64,000 nt of DNA from Opitutia bacterium (lineage in GTDB: Bacteria; Verrucomicrobiota; Verrucomicrobiia; Opitutales; UBA953): positions 124,001 through 188,000 of the forward strand of contig BGOI01000001.1 in the NCBI GenBank assembly GCA_003569165.1, written 5' to 3'. Positions 64,000-64,000 of this stretch are shown piece by piece. Position numbers and translations under genes: made by a program. A model generated the notes under the pieces. It was not told where the DNA came from and did no database searches. It was given only the letters and a program-made list of their open reading frames with translations. Position 1 is the stretch's first letter. The number at the start of each line of letters is the position of its first letter.

Positions 64000-64000
64000 C

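Overview
The window is a GC-rich chromosomal segment of a Verrucomicrobiota bacterium, most likely of the Opitutales/Opitutia group. The reasons are an alternative complex III operon (actA-F), two giant PVC-type dehydrogenase/HEAT/haem-c proteins (one fused to a DUF1080 domain), H-x9-DG-like prepilins and a menaquinone gene (menA). The assignment is inferred from gene content; no 16S gene is present. There is no phage, CRISPR array or insertion sequence. Genes are dense, mostly housekeeping or respiratory, and long antisense reading frames are common because of base composition.

Layout. 0-1.5 kb (+): 3' end of scpA, two small unknown proteins and thioredoxin. 1.5-13.1 kb (-): one respiratory operon reading actA-actB-actC-actD-actE-actF, then a membrane cytochrome c, a CcoN-like protein, a CcoO-like protein and another cytochrome c. 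13.4-16.7 kb (-): gap-pgk-tpiA. 16.8-26.4 kb: a GH13 debranching-type enzyme (-), then (+) an rRNA-type methyltransferase, trpE, a primary-type sigma factor and the ATP-grasp/alpha-E/transglutaminase cassette. 26.4-28.5 kb (-): two tandem outer-membrane beta-barrel genes and the zinc-free ribosomal pair L31B/L36. 28.6-35.9 kb (+): GNAT, tRNA-Leu(CAG), hybrid histidine kinase, clpS, DUF2017, SulP transporter and class I aldolase. 36-47.5 kb: giant dehydrogenase-HEAT-cytochrome protein, MidA-like protein, tsaD, isochorismatase-like hydrolase, an envelope trio ending in an M23 peptidase, and menA-dCMP deaminase-yqgE. 47.5-52.8 kb (-): two almost identical prepilin genes, glyA, rpiB, a YwlE-type phosphatase and purD. 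52.8-64 kb: tRNA-Leu(GAG), a disordered-N-terminus protein, a glycosyltransferase-like protein, the DUF1080 giant, two membrane-anchored DSP-type phosphatases, a serine hydrolase and an LptF/G permease.

How it fits together. MenA makes menaquinone, which alternative complex III oxidises, passing electrons to c-type cytochromes. The operon downstream would be expected to encode the oxidase, but the CcoN-like subunit appears to have lost every haem and copper ligand and the active-site tyrosine. This is the most striking observation: the operon seems to carry a cofactor-free relative of a haem-copper oxidase subunit beside a haem-bearing CcoO and two monohaem cytochromes.

The second notable layer is intergenic. 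From about 36 kb onward the gaps hold a set of small structured repeats: an ~80 bp long-arm hairpin (three copies), a 56 bp twin-hairpin element with GGTAGGGC/GCCCTACC ends (two identical copies, two with different stems), short TAGGG-bracketed hairpins (seven), and 7-mer AACCGCT arrays. They occur together and in two cases supply a gene's stop codon. Several core genes (ccoN-like, actF, sigma factor, alpha-E gene, one prepilin) carry single-base frameshifts, which more likely reflect consensus errors than decay.
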